From JAAAPF01 sp046541805 (GTDB lineage Bacteria; Pseudomonadota; Alphaproteobacteria; Geminicoccales; Geminicoccaceae), in assembly GCA_046541805.1 (NCBI GenBank), contig JBKHCM010000049.1, forward strand, positions 1 to 22,772: a stretch of 22,772 bases of DNA, given 5' to 3'. Both the position numbers and the translations under genes were made by a program. The notes under the pieces were generated by a model. It saw only the letters and a list, made by a program, of their open reading frames with translations, was not told where the DNA came from and searched no databases. Of this stretch, positions 22,209-22,772 are shown one piece after another (position 1 is the first letter of the stretch; the number at the start of each line of letters is the position of its first letter).

Positions 22209-22772
22209 TCAAGGACGATCGAGGACGTAGATATGAACATGTCTGGGCCCGTGCGCACCCCGGATGTTCTGCCCCTCGATGTCGGCCGTGCCCGAGGTGC
22301 CGGTGACGAGGTTCAGCGAGCGCGGCGGCGGGCGGTGGGCGAAGCGCTGCCAGACATCCTCCAGATAGGGCACGACGTCTTCGGCGCGGACGACCGCCAG
22401 ATGATGCAGCGCCAGGAAGTTGAAGAGCGTGGGCGCCGTCGGCGAGCTGGCGAAGACGAGCGTGCCGGTCTCGGCGACGGCGGCTTCGGCGAAGGTGAGC
22501 GCCACCGGCTCGTTGGCGTCGATGGTATCCTTGAGCGCGATCTCGCCCCAGTCGAGGCCGGCGAGCGCCGGCGGCAGCGCCGCCGCCACCCGCGCCGCCA
22601 GCCCGCGCTCGGCCAGATAGGCGGCGACCCGCGCGGGCAGATCGTCGGCGGCGACGCGCTCGACGGTCGCGGTGACGCGCTCGGAGGCGGCCTTCTCGGT
22701 GAAGCGCTCGACCGCGTCGCGGTCGCCGACGGCTGGGCGGACGGCCGCGAGCTCGCCCACCAGCGCCGCGGC
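22209..22772 (-). CDS. LutC/YkgG-type LUD domain protein (N-terminus beyond the window)
   Basis: The last 187 or so residues of a LUD-domain protein that runs off the right edge. Typical features are DAVERFTEKAASERVTATVE near the visible start and ALTFAEAAVAETGTLVFASS in the middle. NFLALHHLAVVRAEDVVPYL precedes the C-terminal SLNLVTGTSGTADIEGQ, which is the family's (I/V)xGPSxTxDIE element. LutC, with LutA and LutB, forms the L-lactate oxidation complex in many bacteria; lutA and lutB would be expected further right. The GTG at 22760 is probably not the true start, because the frame stays open to the edge and LutC proteins normally carry about 25 more residues. The M48 gene downstream is probably cotranscribed. 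Confidence 0.85.
   Translation of the reverse strand, partial: AAALVGELAAVRPAVGDRDAVERFTEKAASERVTATVERVAADDLPARVAAYLAERGLAARVAAALPPALAGLDWGEIALKDTIDANEPVALTFAEAAVAETGTLVFASSPTAPTLFNFLALHHLAVVRAEDVVPYLEDVWQRFAHRPPPRSLNLVTGTSGTADIEGQNIRGAHGPRHVHIYVLDRP

Noticed and set aside
1..22772. Mobile element, prophage or CRISPR in the window
   Set aside because: No transposase, integrase, direct terminal repeats or spaced repeats were seen. The 'phage holin family' gene near the left end is a common chromosomal envelope protein, not prophage evidence.

Overview
The window is a GC-rich chromosomal segment with almost every codon ending in G or C. It most likely comes from an alphaproteobacterium of Rhodospirillales-like character. 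That placement is an inference from four things: the very high GC content, the split three-gene proton-translocating transhydrogenase (pntAA/pntAB/pntB), a ferritin-VIT1 iron exporter (MbfA type) preceded by an Irr-type iron-control palindrome, and the DUF3618/YqjE envelope-stress pair. I see no rRNA, convincing tRNA, CRISPR array, transposase or phage integration module. The window reads as ordinary chromosome with a few accessory-looking modules.

Layout, left to right. (1) 1-1515 +: the tail of an unidentified gene, a YqjE/DUF1469 'phage holin family' membrane protein, a DUF3618 protein and a 24-residue hydrophobic peptide, in a tightly overlapping operon. (2) 1936-3819 -: an AsmA-family protein whose best start is an unusual CTG codon behind a perfect Shine-Dalgarno sequence. 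(3) 3996-11015 +: an amidoligase overlapping a class I glutamine-amidotransferase/gamma-glutamyl hydrolase, then a complete five-component dipeptide/oligopeptide ABC importer (binding protein, two permeases, two ATPases). (4) 11418-14283 +: pntAA-pntAB-pntB, ending in a good intrinsic terminator. (5) About 14400-14530 -: a decayed N-terminus that resembles a small heat-shock protein. (6) 14701-16302 -: a second family-5 peptide-binding protein with no transporter partners. It is divergent from 16529-18670 +, an ArgE-like M20 deacetylase and an AstE/aspartoacylase-family metallo-deacylase. (7) 18673-19074 -: an ArsC-fold protein lacking the catalytic cysteine. (8) 19181-20337 +: a PNPOx-like flavin-fold protein and a DUF1523 protein. 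(9) 20342-22772 -: MbfA, an M48 lipoprotein metallopeptidase and a LutC/LUD-domain gene that runs off the right edge.

How they may work together. The amidoligase, amidohydrolase and peptide importer form the most suggestive unit. One enzyme can make an isopeptide or gamma-glutamyl-type bond, the next has the triad to hydrolyse one, and the transporter could bring in or recover the peptide. The second peptide-binding protein faces two enzymes that remove N-acyl groups from amino acids, so that cluster may scavenge N-acyl-amino acids or acyl-peptides. PntAA/AB/B couples the proton gradient to NADPH formation. MbfA exports excess iron and is probably repressed by Irr when iron is scarce. All substrate assignments are inferences from family membership and neighbourhood.
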